A stretch of DNA of 8,777 nucleotides from contig JALRFZ010000625.1 in assembly GCA_023253615.1 (NCBI GenBank), forward strand, positions 1-8,777. Reading direction: 5' to 3'. Each line of letters starts with the position of its first letter. The stretch's first letter is position 1. The notes beneath the pieces are model-generated. The model ran no database searches, was not told the origin of the DNA, and was given only the letters and a program-made list of their open reading frames with translations. The DNA comes from Verrucomicrobiales bacterium. GTDB taxonomy: Bacteria > Verrucomicrobiota > Verrucomicrobiia > Verrucomicrobiales > DEV007. Position numbers and translations under genes: made by a program. Below are positions 1-7,031 of the stretch, piece by piece.

Positions 1-277
1 TGCCTTTTTGCTCGAGCAGCTTGCGCCAATCGGTGTAGGCCTTCGCCGCAGGGAACTGTGCTTTCGCTTTGGCGAGGCGGTCCTCGTCGATGTCGCAGAC
101 CGCGACGATTTCGTTGCCGGGGGCGAGCTCCATCATATCGCTCCAGCCCTTGCCGCCCACGCCGACACAGGCGATCGCGACTTTCCGGTTGGGATCGGCC
201 GCCGAAAGGATCGCGGGACCGGCGGCGGCTCCGATGAGGGATGTCTTGAGGAAAGAGCGGCGGGTCGTGCGGTTCAT
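1..277 (-). CDS. Gfo/Idh/MocA family oxidoreductase, Tat-exported (N-terminal part only)
   Basis: The reverse strand from the ATG at 277-275 reads in frame to the window edge, giving 92 residues; the C-terminus lies outside. Residues 4-12 read TTRRSFLKT, a twin-arginine signal, followed by a hydrophobic Ala/Gly-rich stretch ending near SAADPN. The mature part begins with KVAIACVGVGGKGW, a Rossmann dinucleotide-binding loop in the style of Gfo/Idh/MocA proteins. It then shows EIVAVCDIDEDRLAKAK, where the acidic residue after the second beta strand normally contacts the nucleotide ribose. Tat export suits a protein that folds around NAD(P) in the cytoplasm before translocation. The family oxidises or reduces sugars and related alcohols; the substrate cannot be read from this fragment. 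No strong ribosome binding site precedes the ATG. It is divergent from the CPBP protease gene. Confidence 0.88.
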   Translation of the reverse strand, partial: MNRTTRRSFLKTSLIGAAAGPAILSAADPNRKVAIACVGVGGKGWSDMMELAPGNEIVAVCDIDEDRLAKAKAQFPAAKAYTDWRKLLEQKG

Positions 278-468
278 GCGTCCATCGTGAAAGAGGGTCA
301 GGTCTCCGACAAGACCCGGTTGGGTCGGGTTTGCGTGATGGGGTTGCACGGATTGCGCTGGAAATCAGCTGGCAACCGGACAGACATGCCCGGCGTTACA
401 GAAATTCTAAAAATCACAGAATCCAAATCGCACATTTCCCGCATCCGGCGTAAGCTTCCCGGCTACGA
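278..468. promoter_or_regulatory. divergent intergenic region between the oxidoreductase and protease genes
   Basis: These 191 bases hold no convincing gene and must carry the promoters of both flanking divergent genes. Two features are visible. A GACCC-GGTT-GGGTC hairpin lies at 313-326, in what would be the leader of the minus-strand gene. An A/T-rich stretch at about 396-425 contains the direct repeat ACAGAA (398-403 and 416-421, one start every 18 bases) and the inverted element AGAA-A-TTCT (400-408). No good -35/-10 pair could be assigned for either direction, so promoter positions are not called. Confidence 0.35.
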
Positions 469-2076
469 ATGGGAAACTCACGGATTCTTCGACGATTGTT
501 GTTCTGTTTTGCGGTCTCGGCATTCTCCTTGTCTGCCGAGGAGGCGAAGGGGCCTCTCGCCTTGGAGTATTCGATCCGGGCCGACGAAAACGGTGCCCTC
601 GTCTGGGAAATCACGGACTCCGGCGGGGATCCGAAAGATCTGCCGGAGGAGGAAAAATTCCGTCTCTTGCGCGACCGCCATTTCCCCGAAGCCGTCGCGA
701 AGGCCGCGGCGGGCGAGGCACCGGCGGTCTGGATCGTCGGTTTCTTTTACCTCGATGAGCGGATCACGGAGCCCGATCCGGCCAAGGCGGAGGCCGCCTT
801 CCGGCGCGGGTTGGAATTGGGACGCCCCGACGGGATGCTCTATCTCGCGGACTTTTATCATCGGAAAGCGATGCCCCGGGATCGCGACCAGAACGAACGG
901 TCCCGCGACCTCAAGCGAGCCGAAGGGCTCACGCTCGCGATGCTCGAAGCGGGACGCGGAGAAGCCGCCTGGATCGCCAACACCCTCGCCAGCGTCCATC
1001 TGTTCGGTTGGTACGGGCTGGAAAAGAACCTTGAGAAAGGTGCCGGCCTCCTCGATGCGGTGGAGAAAGTGCTGCCGGAAGATCCCCTGATGCAGCTCCT
1101 GAAAGCGAAGCTGCTCATCTATCGGAAGGACTACCCCGCAGCCTTCACCTACGCCGAAAAAGCCGAGAAGGGATTCCAATCGGCGGCCGAAATCGACGAG
1201 ACCGCGGCGGAGGATCTGCATCGGGCGAAGACGGCGAAGATCTCGGCGGCGGTCCTCGGCGGAGACCTCGCGAAGATCGATCCGGATGAATTTCTCCAGA
1301 TCTCCAAAGATTCGCTCGGTCTGAACGGGCCTTTCGCGTGGTCGATCCCGGTGCTGCTGGCGCTTTTGTTGGTCTTCCTTCTTTGGCGGACGCGTCTTGC
1401 ATGGGCGCATCACGATGGACCGGGCCTGCGACTGACCTTGTTCTGGATCTCGGCCTCGATCCTCGCCGCGGGGATCGGATTCAACATCCGTCTGCCCGGA
1501 CTCGACAACGGCGTCGGTCATTGGATCGGCGCCCTCCTCGTCACCGCCGCCGCGCTCGCCGCCGTGACGATGGGCGGGTGGTCACACTATTTCGGGAGCG
1601 GTCCCCTTTTCAACGGATGGAAACCGTTCCTGAAAGGGGCCGCCATCGTGATCGGAGGCGTCGCCGGGATGCAGCTCGTGGCGATGGGATACGGGGCGGT
1701 CTACCAACTCATCACGGGAGGACCGCTCGACAAACAGCTCGTGAGCCTATTTCTGAAAAGCGAAAATCTCGTCGAACTCACCGGCACTGTCCTCGTCGTC
1801 GGGATCGCGATCCCGTTCTACGAAGAGGTCTTTTTCCGCGGCTTCCTCTTTGCCTCGCTCGATCGCCGCTGGGGAGGCAAGGCGGCGCTGATCGTCAGTT
1901 CGGTCTTCTTCGCGATCGTGCACGGGCTGACCTTCTTCGTGCCGCTGCTCTTCCTCTCCTTCCTGATCGGCTGGTTGCGGCTCAAGACGGGAAATCTCCG
2001 CATGAGCTTCTACCTGCACGCCGCGAACAATTCCTTCTCGGTGCTCGCCGGCTATTTCCTCGCCGGCGGCGGTTGA
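469..2076 (+). CDS. CPBP family intramembrane metalloprotease with an N-terminal Sel1/TPR-like domain
   Basis: The product has 535 residues. Residues 1-23 form a signal peptide (basic RILRR, hydrophobic core, likely cleavage after SLSA). About 30-270 is soluble and helical, with Sel1/TPR-like units such as KAEAAFRRGLELGRPDGMLY (about 105-125), KNLEKGAGLLDAVEK and a later YPAAFTYAEKAEKGF. From about 288 to the end there are roughly seven or eight hydrophobic segments. The last third has the three CPBP motifs: E452-E453-xxx-R457 (EEVFFRG), H485 (FFAIVHG) and H517-AAN-N521. In this family the Glu and His residues build the metal-dependent active site in the membrane; known members process prenylated proteins, peptides or signalling proteins. 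The repeat domain should face the periplasm and could bind substrate or partners, which is inference. The ATG is the first start after an in-frame stop at 451-453; no clear Shine-Dalgarno precedes it. Confidence 0.88.
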   Translation: MGNSRILRRLLFCFAVSAFSLSAEEAKGPLALEYSIRADENGALVWEITDSGGDPKDLPEEEKFRLLRDRHFPEAVAKAAAGEAPAVWIVGFFYLDERITEPDPAKAEAAFRRGLELGRPDGMLYLADFYHRKAMPRDRDQNERSRDLKRAEGLTLAMLEAGRGEAAWIANTLASVHLFGWYGLEKNLEKGAGLLDAVEKVLPEDPLMQLLKAKLLIYRKDYPAAFTYAEKAEKGFQSAAEIDETAAEDLHRAKTAKISAAVLGGDLAKIDPDEFLQISKDSLGLNGPFAWSIPVLLALLLVFLLWRTRLAWAHHDGPGLRLTLFWISASILAAGIGFNIRLPGLDNGVGHWIGALLVTAAALAAVTMGGWSHYFGSGPLFNGWKPFLKGAAIVIGGVAGMQLVAMGYGAVYQLITGGPLDKQLVSLFLKSENLVELTGTVLVVGIAIPFYEEVFFRGFLFASLDRRWGGKAALIVSSVFFAIVHGLTFFVPLLFLSFLIGWLRLKTGNLRMSFYLHAANNSFSVLAGYFLAGGG

Positions 2077-2094
2077 AGAAAGGGACGGAAGGTG

Positions 2095-2574
2095 TCAGAT
2101 GACGAGTCCCGTCACTTCGCCTTCGAAGACGAGCTTGCCCTCGACGAATCCCTGGGCTTCGAAGATCGCCATCCGCGAGCGCAGGGCTTTGGCTTTCACG
2201 ACCATGAAAAGGTCGTCGCCCGGTGCCACGGTGCCGCGGAATTTCACGTCGTTCACCCCGCCGAAGCCGAAGAATTTTTTGCCGCCGGTCTCGAATTTCA
2301 GGTGGTAGATGACGGAGCTGATCTGCGCCGCCATCTCGATCATGAGCACGCCCGGCATGATGGGCCGGCCGGGGATGTGGCCGCGCGTCCAGAACTCGTC
2401 TGCCCGCTGGGTCTTGATCCCGACGGCGAGCCCTTCCTCGAGGTCGATGGCGATGAGCCGGTCGATCTGCTCGAATTCATCGCGCTGGGGGTTCAGCGCG
2501 AGAATCTGTTCTTTGGTCACCGCCACATTGCCGGGGGTGAAGGTCGCGGGGTCGACGATCGGTTGGGATGCCAT
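2095..2574 (-). CDS. FabZ-like 3-hydroxyacyl-ACP dehydratase (hotdog fold)
   Basis: The product has 159 residues, close to normal FabZ length. The core reads [20 protein letters not shown] at 65-84, the FabA/FabZ active-site signature, with His66 and Glu80 in the catalytic positions and the usual 14-residue spacing. FabZ enzymes dehydrate 3-hydroxyacyl-ACP to trans-2-enoyl-ACP in cytoplasmic fatty acid elongation. The later [21 protein letters not shown] segment is also typical of the family. An in-frame ATG at 2646 would add 24 residues, but that stretch looks non-coding and holds a TTGACA hexamer, so I prefer the ATG at 2574-2572, which has GAAGAA just upstream. No other fatty-acid or lipid A genes are near, so it may be a paralogue serving another acyl-ACP pathway. 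It converges on the protease gene with an 18 bp gap and is divergent from the DUF1592 gene. Confidence 0.86.
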   Translation of the reverse strand: MASQPIVDPATFTPGNVAVTKEQILALNPQRDEFEQIDRLIAIDLEEGLAVGIKTQRADEFWTRGHIPGRPIMPGVLMIEMAAQISSVIYHLKFETGGKKFFGFGGVNDVKFRGTVAPGDDLFMVVKAKALRSRMAIFEAQGFVEGKLVFEGEVTGLVI

Positions 2575-2602
2575 GATTTCTTCAATGCCAATGATTCGCG
2601 CC

Positions 2603-2631
2603 ACAGTTCCGGTCGCGGGGTCCGATGTCAA
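2603..2631 (-). promoter_or_regulatory. possible -35 region for the FabZ-like gene
   Basis: A perfect TTGACA lies on the minus strand (2631-2626), about 50 bases before the preferred ATG at 2574. At a 17-base spacing the -10 would be AACTGT, a poor match to TATAAT, so only the -35 half is convincing. Its position inside the longer possible reading frame supports the shorter start. Confidence 0.2.
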
Positions 2632-2713
2632 TCCTCGAGCCTGCATTTCTCATCGCCCCTGGTATGACCACAAACCGAGCGAAAGGGACGCGTCATCGCG
2701 TGAAAGTCGCCGT

Positions 2714-2742
2714 TCGACACTGAAAACGGGCTCCGGCATATT
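2714..2742 (+). promoter_or_regulatory. candidate sigma-70-type promoter for the DUF1592 gene
   Basis: TCGACA at 2714-2719 matches TTGACA in five of six positions. A 17-base spacer follows, then CATATT at 2737-2742, which matches TATAAT in four of six. Transcription would begin near 2748-2750, at or beside the TTG start of the DUF1592 gene, implying a leaderless or nearly leaderless message. The match is good for a G+C-rich region, but the consensus used by this phylum is assumed. Confidence 0.35.
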
Positions 2743-2749
2743 CCGTCGT

Positions 2750-4621
2750 TTGAAACCTCCTTCGTTCATTCTCTCGCCTTGGTTCCGGCTTTGGGTTCTG
2801 CTCGGTGCCGCGCTCGCCACTTCGGCGGCCCGGGCCGGGGAAGATCCCGAGCTCGCCGCGAGGCGCGAGGCGGTGAAAAAGGCCTTCAAGCAGGACGTCG
2901 AGAAGTTCGTCGCCGATTACTGCGTGCAATGCCACGCCGACCGCCCCAAGGCGGGGCTGAATCTCCGGGTCGCGGTGAAGAAGCCGGGCGATCCGGCCTT
3001 CCTCCGCAAATGGATCGAGTGCATCGCCAACGTGGAGGCGCACGACATGCCGCCCGAAGACGCCGATCAGCCGAGCGACGAGGAGCGGCAGCGCTTTCTC
3101 GACGCCCTTTCCCAGGTGCAGTATCTCAGCAACCGCGACCCGGGTCCCTTCGTGATCCGCAGACTCACGAAAGCGGAATTCGGCAACACCCTCCGCGACT
3201 TCCTCGGCGTCGATCCGTCGGTCGCGAAGGATCTGCCCGAGGAGGTGCCGGGCGAAGGCTACCTCAATTCGCTCTCGCCGATGCAGGTCGAGCAATATCT
3301 CGGCATTGCGAACGAGGCGATCACGAAACTTTCCGCGAAGGACGAGGCGCGGCTCTTCGGCGATGCCAAGACGGAGGTCCGCGAGATCGCCCGACGTCTC
3401 GCCCGCAGCGCCTACCGTCGCCCACCCACCGACTCGGAGATCGACGTGCTCGCCGGGGTCTTCGATCTCGGAACGAAGAACGGACTCGACCGTGACGCGG
3501 CGCTGAAATTCATGCTGAAGGCCGTGCTCGTCTCGCCCCAGTTTCTTTTCATCACTCCCTCGAAGGACGCGCCCGAGGGCGAGGAGATCGTGCCGCTCGA
3601 TGATCATCAGCTCGCCTCGCGCCTCTCGTATTTTCTCTGGGCGACGATGCCCGATGCCGAGCTCGCGAAGCTCGCCGACGAAGGCCGTCTCCACGATCCG
3701 GCGGTGCTGAAGGCGCAGGTGAAACGCATGCTCGCGAGTCCCCGATCCCGCGCCCTCTTCGACGGATTCGGAGCGCAATGGCTCGGGCTCGACAAGATCG
3801 CGACAAAGACCTTCGATCCTGACAAATTCCCCCAAATGACTCCCGCGATGCGCGAGGCGATGTATGAGGAAGCACGGCTCTTCTTCGACAGCATCGTGCG
3901 GGAGAACCGGAGTGTCGTCACCTTCGTGAACGGCGACTACACCTACCTCAACGCGACCCTCGCTCCGATCTACGGCATGGAGAAACAGGTGAAGGGAGCG
4001 GCGATGGAGAAGGTGAGCCTCACCGACACGAACCGCGGCGGCATCCTGACCATGCCCGGAGTCCTCGCGACGACGTCTTTCCCTACGCGCACCAGTCCGG
4101 TGATCCGCGGCGTCTGGGTGCTCGAGCAGGTCCTCGGAGAGCATGTCCCGCCCGCTCCGCCGAACGTCCCCGCGCTCGAGAAGCAGGACCAGAAAACGAT
4201 CGCCGGGCTCACCCTGCGCCAGCGCACCGAGCTGCACCGCACCGAGGCCGTCTGCGCGAACTGCCACAAGATCCTCGATCCGATCGGCTTCGGTCTGGAG
4301 AACTTCGACGCGATCGGCCGCTGGCGGGAGACCGATGAATCCGGAGGCAAGGTCGATGCGGCGGGCGAACTGCCCGGCGGCAAACGCTTTTCTTCTCCAC
4401 GAGAGCTGAAAGCCATCATCGCTGCCCGAGGGAACGACCTTTCCCGAAATCTCACGGAAAAGCTCCTCGCCTACGCCCTCTGCCGCCAGCTCGACGGATA
4501 CGACCTCATCGTCGTCGATCAGATGCACAAGACCATCGCCGGCGACGGTCACAGGATGCAGACCCTCATCAGCGAAGTCGTGACGAGTTATCCGTTTTTG
4601 AATCGACGTGTGGTGGAATGA
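2750..4621 (+). CDS. exported di-heme DUF1592-family protein (DUF1587/1595/1592/1588/1585)
   Basis: From the TTG at 2750 the product has 623 residues. Residues 1-29 form a signal peptide ([11 protein letters not shown], hydrophobic core, cleavage after AARA). C58-VQ-C61-H62 is a first c-type heme site. Then come DUF1587 (from about 132, [20 protein letters not shown]), DUF1595 (about 205-265, [15 protein letters not shown]), DUF1592 (about 270-410, [16 protein letters not shown]), DUF1588 (from about 428, [13 protein letters not shown]) with a second heme site C502-AN-C505-H506 followed by [11 protein letters not shown], and DUF1585 (about 545-618). This is the complete, ordered architecture. 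Two covalent hemes outside the cytoplasm suggest electron transfer, but the reaction is unknown. The frame stays open far upstream with no convincing coding there. The next in-frame ATG after the TTG, near 3046, would delete the signal and first heme site, so TTG is the best start, though it lacks a Shine-Dalgarno. The DUF1552 gene downstream is its usual partner. Confidence 0.85.
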   Translation: MKPPSFILSPWFRLWVLLGAALATSAARAGEDPELAARREAVKKAFKQDVEKFVADYCVQCHADRPKAGLNLRVAVKKPGDPAFLRKWIECIANVEAHDMPPEDADQPSDEERQRFLDALSQVQYLSNRDPGPFVIRRLTKAEFGNTLRDFLGVDPSVAKDLPEEVPGEGYLNSLSPMQVEQYLGIANEAITKLSAKDEARLFGDAKTEVREIARRLARSAYRRPPTDSEIDVLAGVFDLGTKNGLDRDAALKFMLKAVLVSPQFLFITPSKDAPEGEEIVPLDDHQLASRLSYFLWATMPDAELAKLADEGRLHDPAVLKAQVKRMLASPRSRALFDGFGAQWLGLDKIATKTFDPDKFPQMTPAMREAMYEEARLFFDSIVRENRSVVTFVNGDYTYLNATLAPIYGMEKQVKGAAMEKVSLTDTNRGGILTMPGVLATTSFPTRTSPVIRGVWVLEQVLGEHVPPAPPNVPALEKQDQKTIAGLTLRQRTELHRTEAVCANCHKILDPIGFGLENFDAIGRWRETDESGGKVDAAGELPGGKRFSSPRELKAIIAARGNDLSRNLTEKLLAYALCRQLDGYDLIVVDQMHKTIAGDGHRMQTLISEVVTSYPFLNRRVVE

Positions 4622-4669
4622 TCGTTCTTAGCGCAAGGGAGGTGCCCTTGATCGTCTTGGAAGCTCTGG

Positions 4670-4936
4670 TTGAAGATTGCCGAACGGGTGGCAAACTGGA
4701 TGCAGATGATCAGCGCGGAAGATCTGGTGGGCGAGGAGTGGGCCGATTGGTATCGGCTGACTCCCGCGCAACGCTGGACAGAGACTTCGCTGCTCTGGCA
4801 GACTTACCTTGCATTAGGAGGCTCCCTTGATCCCGAACCCGATACGCAAAGTCCTTTCTTCGATGCGGGAGCACCAGGTCCAATGCCTGCTCATGGGCGG
4901 CCAGGCCTGCGTGTTGTACGGCGCAGCGGAGTTTAG
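4670..4936 (+). CDS. small uncharacterised protein paired with a nucleotidyltransferase
   Basis: From a TTG at 4670 the product has 88 residues. GGAAG at 4659-4663, six bases upstream, is a reasonable ribosome binding site, and an in-frame stop at 4649-4651 limits upstream extension. The N-terminal half looks helical and amphipathic (RVANWMQMISAEDLVG, EEWADWYRLTPAQRW, TSLLWQTYLALGG). It is followed by LGGSLDPEPDTQSPFFD (about 49-65), which I recall as a typical motif of short proteins encoded just before nucleotidyltransferases of this type; that memory is not verified. There is no signal peptide, membrane segment or HEPN R-x4-6-H motif. The last 110 bases overlap the nucleotidyltransferase gene, so residues after about 53 are dual-coded and their apparent conservation may be imposed by the other frame. 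A role as antitoxin or partner subunit is inference. An internal ATG at 4700 is an alternative start. Confidence 0.62.
   Translation: MKIAERVANWMQMISAEDLVGEEWADWYRLTPAQRWTETSLLWQTYLALGGSLDPEPDTQSPFFDAGAPGPMPAHGRPGLRVVRRSGV
4816..4821 (+). promoter_or_regulatory. Shine-Dalgarno site of the nucleotidyltransferase gene inside the upstream gene
   Basis: A perfect AGGAGG stands five bases before the TTG at 4827 and fixes that rare start codon. The same bases encode the end of Leu49 and Gly50-Gly51 of the small upstream protein. This points to translational coupling of the two genes. Confidence 0.75.
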
Positions 4937-5573
4937 CCGTGACACCGATCTGGCGATCCTCGCCAGTGAGGAAAACGCGGCCCGGCTTGAGGAGGCGATG
5001 AAAGCTCTCGAGGCCGAGGTGGTCGCCGTTCCACCCTTTCTCATCCCGCATCTGGAGGCAGGTCATGCCGTGCATTTTCGTTGTCACCATCCGGATGCCG
5101 TCGGAATGCGGGTCGATGTGATGTCCCGCATGAGAGGGGTGGATGGATTTGACGAGCTCTGGGCTCGCCGCACCACCCTCGAGATGGAGGACGGGATGAT
5201 CTGTGAAATTCTTTCCCTTCCGGATCTCGTGCGTGCCAAGAAGACACAACGTGACAAGGATTGGCCGATGATACGGCGGCTGATCGAGGCCAATTACTTT
5301 TCCCATCAAGCCTCGCCCACCTCCGAGCAGCTTGCCTTTTGGTTTCGGGAGCTTCGCACTCCCGCGTTGCTTCTGGAGCTTGCCAACGCGCATCCGGGGT
5401 TGGCTCGGGCGGCCGCTGATTCCCGTCCGTTGGTCTGGCATGCTTTGGTCAAGAACGAGCCCGCCCTTGTCGAAGCATTGGAAGACGAGGAACGCCAGGA
5501 GCGGATGGCGGATCAGCTCTACTGGCAGCCCCTCAAGCGGGAGCTCGAGTTGTTCCGGCGCGAACGCCGCTGA
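4827..5573 (+). CDS. nucleotidyltransferase-fold protein (MNT/AbiEii-like)
   Basis: The product has 248 residues from a TTG with an ideal Shine-Dalgarno. Residues 20-46 carry the nucleotidyltransferase signature: L-L-M-G24-G25-Q-A-C followed by SRD39-T-D41-LAI, the metal-binding DxD. RVD97-V supplies a plausible third carboxylate. A helical part follows with LPDLVRAKKTQRDKDWPMIRRLIE (about 132-155), resembling the K...R..KD segment of AbiEii-like and MNT-type enzymes. Members of this superfamily transfer a nucleotide to a tRNA, protein or small molecule, and several act in toxin-antitoxin or phage-defence pairs. All three acidic positions are present, so catalysis is likely; the substrate is unknown. 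The gene forms a cassette with the small gene before it, and the two separate the DUF1592 and DUF1552 genes. Local G+C is lower than in neighbours (hand count 32/60 at 5281-5340 against 41/60 at 6301-6360), with more TTG, TTT and GCT codons, suggesting transfer. Confidence 0.8.
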   Translation: MIPNPIRKVLSSMREHQVQCLLMGGQACVLYGAAEFSRDTDLAILASEENAARLEEAMKALEAEVVAVPPFLIPHLEAGHAVHFRCHHPDAVGMRVDVMSRMRGVDGFDELWARRTTLEMEDGMICEILSLPDLVRAKKTQRDKDWPMIRRLIEANYFSHQASPTSEQLAFWFRELRTPALLLELANAHPGLARAAADSRPLVWHALVKNEPALVEALEDEERQERMADQLYWQPLKRELELFRRERR

Positions 5574-5582
5574 CACGTCAGC
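5569..5582. repeat. short inverted repeat over the nucleotidyltransferase stop codon
   Basis: GCTGAC-AC-GTCAGC is a near-palindrome with six-base arms and a two-base centre, spanning the TGA at 5571-5573. There is no following T-run, so it is not a standard terminator. It could be an operator, a cassette boundary or chance. Confidence 0.3.
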
Positions 5583-5600
5583 CGGTGTGGGATCGCGTCA

Positions 5601-5629
5601 TTGAAATTCGTGCTCAAGACCCTTAGCTT
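5601..5629 (+). promoter_or_regulatory. candidate promoter of the DUF1552 gene
   Basis: TTGAAA at 5601-5606 matches the -35 consensus in five of six positions. A 17-base spacer and TAGCTT at 5624-5629 follow, the latter a weak three-of-six match to -10. It lies in the only gap before the DUF1552 gene and would give a leader of roughly 16 bases. A private promoter makes sense because the cassette separates this gene from its usual partner. Confidence 0.28.
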
Positions 5630-5651
5630 GCATTCAATCAAGCTCTGAAAC

Positions 5652-7031
5652 ATGGCCTCAAACCACCTCATCAGCCGCCGCACCTGCCTTCGTGGACTCG
5701 GAGCCTCGCTCGGATTGCCCCTGCTCGAAACGATGGGCTGGGCCGAGACGGCCAAGGGCGCGGCCGCCTCCAAGCCACCGGTCCGGCTCGGGTTCATGTA
5801 CATGCCCCACGGGGTGATCATGGATCAATTCTGGCCTTCCTCGCCGGAGAGCTTCCGTACTTCGCCGCCGCCCGCGCTCGAGTCGTTGCGTCCCGTTCTC
5901 GACCAGTGCCTCCTGATGAAGGGAATCTCCGGAGTGCCGATCACCCCCTTCGGCAGCGCCCCGCACGCCCTCGAGCTTTCCACCTGGCTCACCGCCGCGT
6001 TGCCGAATGCGGCGAAACGCAGCCAGATCCACATCGCCATTTCCGCCGATCAGATCTTCGCGAACTACTACGGTGCCCTCACCGCCCTGCCCTCGCTGGA
6101 GCTCGCGACGATGCCGCAGACGCACAAGGAGAACCAGGAAGGGCTCAACGAGGGTTACTACTCGCATTGCAGCTTCCGCTCCCCCACCCAGGCCATGCCC
6201 GCCGAGATCAATCCTCGGAACGTGCTGAACCGCTTGTTCGGCAAGAGCGACCAAGGGGGAACGACAACGGCCAATCCCCTCGATCGGCAGATGCTCGACC
6301 TCGTCATCGGTGGAGCGAAGGACCTGCGGCGCAAGCTCCCGCACGGCGACCAGCAGAAGCTCGACGAATACCTTGACAGCGTCCGCTCGGTGGAGCGCCG
6401 CATCGCCGCGATCGAATCCCGGCAGAAAGACGCCGCCCTTGAGAAAGCCGGCGTCGCCTCGAGCCAGCGCAAGGCGAGCGACTCGCCCACGATCGAGGTG
6501 AAGATCCCCGAGGGCGACAAACGCAGCGAGTACATGCAGGTGATGTGCGACCTCACCATCCTCGCCTTCCAGACCGATACCACCCGGGTCAGCACCTACA
6601 TCGGCTCGACTCCGAACGGCGTCTCCTATCCCGAGCTTGGCTTCAGCGACACGCACCACAGCCCCACCCACCACAACAACGAGGCGGAGAAGGTCCGCAA
6701 GGTCGCGGCCATCACGAAATTCAATATCGACCAGTTCGCCTACATGGTGAAGAAGATGGCGACCCTCCGCGAAGGCGACGGCACCCTGCTCGACAATTGC
6801 CTCATGATGTGGGGATCCGGCCTCGAGGACGGGAACAAACACACCCGCGAGAACCTCCCCTTCATCATCGCCGGAAAGGGTGGCGGCTCGGTTGAGACCG
6901 GACGTTTCCTCGACAACGTCAAGGGCAACCAGGGCGACCTCCTCACCACCCTGCTCGGCTGCGCCGGCGTGCCGCTCGACCGGCCCATCGGCATCGCGAC
7001 GAAGGAGATCACGGAGATCCGGAAGGCGTGA
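5652..7031 (+). CDS. Tat-exported DUF1552 family protein
   Basis: The product has 459 residues. Residues 8-26 read [19 protein letters not shown], the twin-arginine leader typical of DUF1552 proteins, followed by an Ala/Lys-rich linker and [18 protein letters not shown] (about 45-62). Further family landmarks are [10 protein letters not shown], the His-rich S332[10 protein letters not shown] segment and M386[11 protein letters not shown] near the C-terminus, then [11 protein letters not shown]. The family resembles the DUF1501/sulfatase-like exported proteins of Planctomycetota and Verrucomicrobiota, but no activity is established; the His/Asp clusters could bind metal, which is inference. 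It is normally encoded next to a DUF1592-type heme protein, present here 1 kb upstream. The length is normal and the frame intact. The ATG fits the Tat leader; no strong Shine-Dalgarno precedes it. It converges on the lyase gene with a 20 bp gap. Confidence 0.9.
   Translation: MASNHLISRRTCLRGLGASLGLPLLETMGWAETAKGAAASKPPVRLGFMYMPHGVIMDQFWPSSPESFRTSPPPALESLRPVLDQCLLMKGISGVPITPFGSAPHALELSTWLTAALPNAAKRSQIHIAISADQIFANYYGALTALPSLELATMPQTHKENQEGLNEGYYSHCSFRSPTQAMPAEINPRNVLNRLFGKSDQGGTTTANPLDRQMLDLVIGGAKDLRRKLPHGDQQKLDEYLDSVRSVERRIAAIESRQKDAALEKAGVASSQRKASDSPTIEVKIPEGDKRSEYMQVMCDLTILAFQTDTTRVSTYIGSTPNGVSYPELGFSDTHHSPTHHNNEAEKVRKVAAITKFNIDQFAYMVKKMATLREGDGTLLDNCLMMWGSGLEDGNKHTRENLPFIIAGKGGGSVETGRFLDNVKGNQGDLLTTLLGCAGVPLDRPIGIATKEITEIRKA

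Noticed and set aside
8..1090. Plus-strand open frame spanning the oxidoreductase and the start of the protease gene
   Set aside because: It runs across two genes in the wrong frames and across the intergenic region; its translation is Arg/Pro/Ser-rich and resembles nothing.
2047..2067. GCCGGC-TATTTCCTC-GCCGGC as a terminator of the protease gene
   Set aside because: It lies inside the coding sequence (AGYFLAGG); each arm is itself a palindrome common in G+C-rich DNA, and no T-run follows.
2575..2646. 24-residue N-terminal extension of the FabZ-like protein
   Set aside because: Not typical of the family, reads like intergenic sequence and contains a TTGACA hexamer; the shorter form has normal FabZ length.
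2309..2749. Upstream extension of the DUF1592 frame to an ATG at 2309
   Set aside because: It would run antisense through the FabZ-like gene and put 147 non-homologous residues ahead of a clear signal peptide.
2693..4552. A 619-codon open frame antisense to the DUF1592 gene
   Set aside because: It is the mirror frame of a strongly G/C-ending coding sequence; its translation is rich in Arg, Glu, Leu and Gly with no recognisable domain, while the sense strand has a complete known architecture.
4618..4830. A 70-codon frame starting with ATGA overlap on the DUF1592 stop codon
   Set aside because: The overlap looks like classic coupling, but the product has no recognisable features and the frame from 4670 covers the same bases with a motif and a ribosome binding site.
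4661..5647. Repeated AAGCTCTG (4661-4668 and 5640-5647) and CTTAGC (4627-4632 and 5622-5627) as cassette target-site duplications
   Set aside because: Eight and six bases are easily met by chance over 1 kb, and the flanking sequence does not extend the match.
5658..6842. Long antisense frame over the DUF1552 gene
   Set aside because: Same mirror effect of high G+C at third positions; no domain or start signal, and the sense frame is certain.
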